Source: Aquibacillus koreensis
GTDB lineage: Bacteria; Bacillota; Bacilli; Bacillales; Amphibacillaceae
Reading direction: 5' to 3'
Length of the DNA stretch: 64,000 nt
Assembly (NCBI RefSeq): GCF_025154055.1
Contig: NZ_JAOALK010000037.1
Coordinates: forward strand, 1-64,000
This document shows, one piece after another, positions 62,692 to 64,000 of this stretch (within the stretch, counting starts at the first letter, position 1; each line of letters starts with the position of its first letter). The notes under the pieces are model-generated. The model did not search any database. It had not been told where the DNA came from and saw nothing but the letters and a program-made list of their open reading frames with translations. The position numbers and the translations under genes are program-made.

Positions 62692-63963
62692 TTAGTTCGT
62701 TACTGGTTCTTTTACTGTAGCTTTAATACTTTCTTCAAGAATAGCCAAACCTTGTTTCAATCCATCTTCATCGATAGTTAGCGGTGGGAATAACTTGAAT
62801 ACTTCATCTTTTGGTCCAGAAGTTTCCATGATTAGTCCTAATTCAAATGCTTTAGCAGCGATTTTATTAGAAAGACCATCCACGTCACTAGCAATACCTA
62901 CCATGAATCCACGTCCACGTGCTTCCCCTTTTAATTCTGGGTATTTCTCTACCATTTCTTCTAAGAAATTCATCATGATATCTGATTTTACTTTAATATC
63001 TTTTTCGAATTGCTCGTTCTCCCAATAGCTTAACGCTGATGTTGCAGTGATAAATGCATGGTTATTACCACGGAATGTTCCGTTGTGCTCACCAGGTGCA
63101 AACTTATCATGCTCAGGTTTAATTAATGTAATTGCAAATGGAAGGCCATAACCACTTAGTGATTTGGACATACAAATAATATCAGGTTTAATACCTGCAG
63201 GCTCGAAGCTAAAGAATGTACCAGTACGGCCAACACCAGCTTGAACATCATCAATAATTAGTAGGATTCCCCAACGCTTACAGATGCTTTCTACTTTCTG
63301 AAGCCATTCGAAGCTCGCCGCATTAATTCCACCTTCACCTTGAACAGTTTCAAGAATCATTGCTGCAGGAATTGCAACACCACTACCGCTATCATCTAAG
63401 AAACGCTCCAAATAATCTAGTGAATCTTGATCATCTACATAATTGTCGTAAGGCATCGTCACCACGTTTTGAAGTGGGATCCCAGCACCTTTACGTTTCA
63501 TTGAATTACCTGTAACCGATAGAGAACCAATTGTCATACCGTGGAATCCATTTGTAAAACTAATAACATCTGTTCTTCCTGTTACTTTACGTGCAAGCTT
63601 TAGCGCACTTTCTACTGTGTTTGTTCCAGTCGGTCCAGGGAACATAATTTTATAATCCATGTCTCTAGGATTTAGGATTGTTTCGTTAAATTTAGTTAAG
63701 AACTCTGCTTTTGCACTTGATGCCATATCTAAAGAGTGCGTAATTCCGTCACTTGTTATATATTCAACTAATTTCTTTTGCATTACTGTGTCGTTGTGAC
63801 CGTAGTTAAGTGCTCCTGCACCGGAGAAGAAATCGATATATTCTTTACCAGCTTCATCCCACATTTTATAACCTTTTGCCTTTGTAAAAACAGTTGGAAA
63901 GCTACGTACATAGCTACGTACTTCTGATTCCATATTTTCAAAAATATTTAAATTATGAGTCAC
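62692..63963 (-). CDS. ectB: diaminobutyrate--2-oxoglutarate transaminase EctB
   Basis: 423-residue class III PLP aminotransferase forming L-2,4-diaminobutyrate from aspartate semialdehyde. N-terminal [18 protein letters not shown] is specific to Ect[18 protein letters not shown]-like segment near 140, [14 protein letters not shown] (about 236-249) and the PLP Lys in [11 protein letters not shown] (about 268). Ribosome site AGGAGG. The gene order ectB-ectC on the minus strand predicts ectA just beyond the right edge of the window. Confidence 0.97.
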   Translation of the reverse strand: MTHNLNIFENMESEVRSYVRSFPTVFTKAKGYKMWDEAGKEYIDFFSGAGALNYGHNDTVMQKKLVEYITSDGITHSLDMASSAKAEFLTKFNETILNPRDMDYKIMFPGPTGTNTVESALKLARKVTGRTDVISFTNGFHGMTIGSLSVTGNSMKRKGAGIPLQNVVTMPYDNYVDDQDSLDYLERFLDDSGSGVAIPAAMILETVQGEGGINAASFEWLQKVESICKRWGILLIIDDVQAGVGRTGTFFSFEPAGIKPDIICMSKSLSGYGLPFAITLIKPEHDKFAPGEHNGTFRGNNHAFITATSALSYWENEQFEKDIKVKSDIMMNFLEEMVEKYPELKGEARGRGFMVGIASDVDGLSNKIAAKAFELGLIMETSGPKDEVFKLFPPLTIDEDGLKQGLAILEESIKATVKEPVTN

Positions 63964-64000
63964 GTTTAAATTTCCTCCTTAGTATTTACGTACATCTTTA

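Overview
The window is low-GC Firmicute DNA from a spore-forming, halotolerant member of the Bacillaceae; the gene set suggests the neighbourhood of Oceanobacillus, Ornithinibacillus or Virgibacillus, but genus is an inference. The pointers are an rRNA-tRNA block followed by sigW-rsiW-cdaA-cdaR-glmM-glmS as in Bacillus, a Spo0E-like phosphatase, a C30 carotenoid cluster, ectoine genes (ectB, ectC) and TnrA/GlnR, CodY and SigW-type control sites.

Layout. 1-1350: the 3' end of a 5S rRNA and ten tRNA genes (Asn, Thr, Glu, Val, Thr, Tyr, Gln, Lys, Gly, Ala), with a duplicated tRNA-Lys 3' end. 1.4-9.1 kb: Spo0E-like gene, then envelope-stress and cell-wall genes: sigW/rsiW, the c-di-AMP cyclase and its regulator, glmM, and glmS behind a glmS ribozyme. 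9.1-12.9 kb: an ECF sigma factor with a membrane-anchored partner, a decayed siderophore permease and a FhuF-like reductase. 13-15.7 kb: a carbon-flux module (ccpN, ppsR, glpX). 15.7-26.5 kb: mixed housekeeping and accessory genes (azoreductase, NDH-2-like enzyme, AIM24 protein, DHA2 pump, MBL hydrolase, aldolase, hemerythrin, metA, CDGSH and SIMPL proteins), with a MITE-like element, a 52-bp tandem array and a cluster of DnaA boxes.

26.6-30.1 kb is a nitrogen-linked locus: amtB between two perfect TnrA/GlnR boxes, then a DUF294 nucleotidyltransferase, a DEDDh exonuclease and an 82-residue protein that is only the DNA-binding half of GlnR/TnrA. 30.1-36.1 kb holds an orphan NprR-like regulator, an HD hydrolase, a second 52-bp tandem array, a second AIM24 protein and pepT. 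36.2-46.3 kb is the carotenoid region: a divergently transcribed CarH-like B12 photoreceptor, seven 11-bp operator repeats, and a tightly overlapping operon for a glycosylated, acylated C30 carotenoid (two CrtN-type desaturases, CrtM, CruF-like hydratase, acyltransferase, glycosyltransferase, a CrtP-like oxygenase broken by one in-frame TGA, and type 2 IPP isomerase).

46.3-64 kb: two unknown membrane proteins, a CwlK-like endopeptidase, ilvD with a candidate CodY box, a giant multi-spanning membrane protein, an amino acid oxidase, a TrpXYZ-like ABC transporter, an aminotransferase, a YueI protein, MscL with a zinc ribbon, a lipoprotein, and ectC-ectB whose ectA should lie just past the right edge. 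Three copies of a dispersed intergenic repeat lie at 34.2, 48.6 and 60.2 kb. The findings I rate highest are the CarH operator array, the amtB/mini-GlnR locus, the broken crtP and the DnaA-box cluster.
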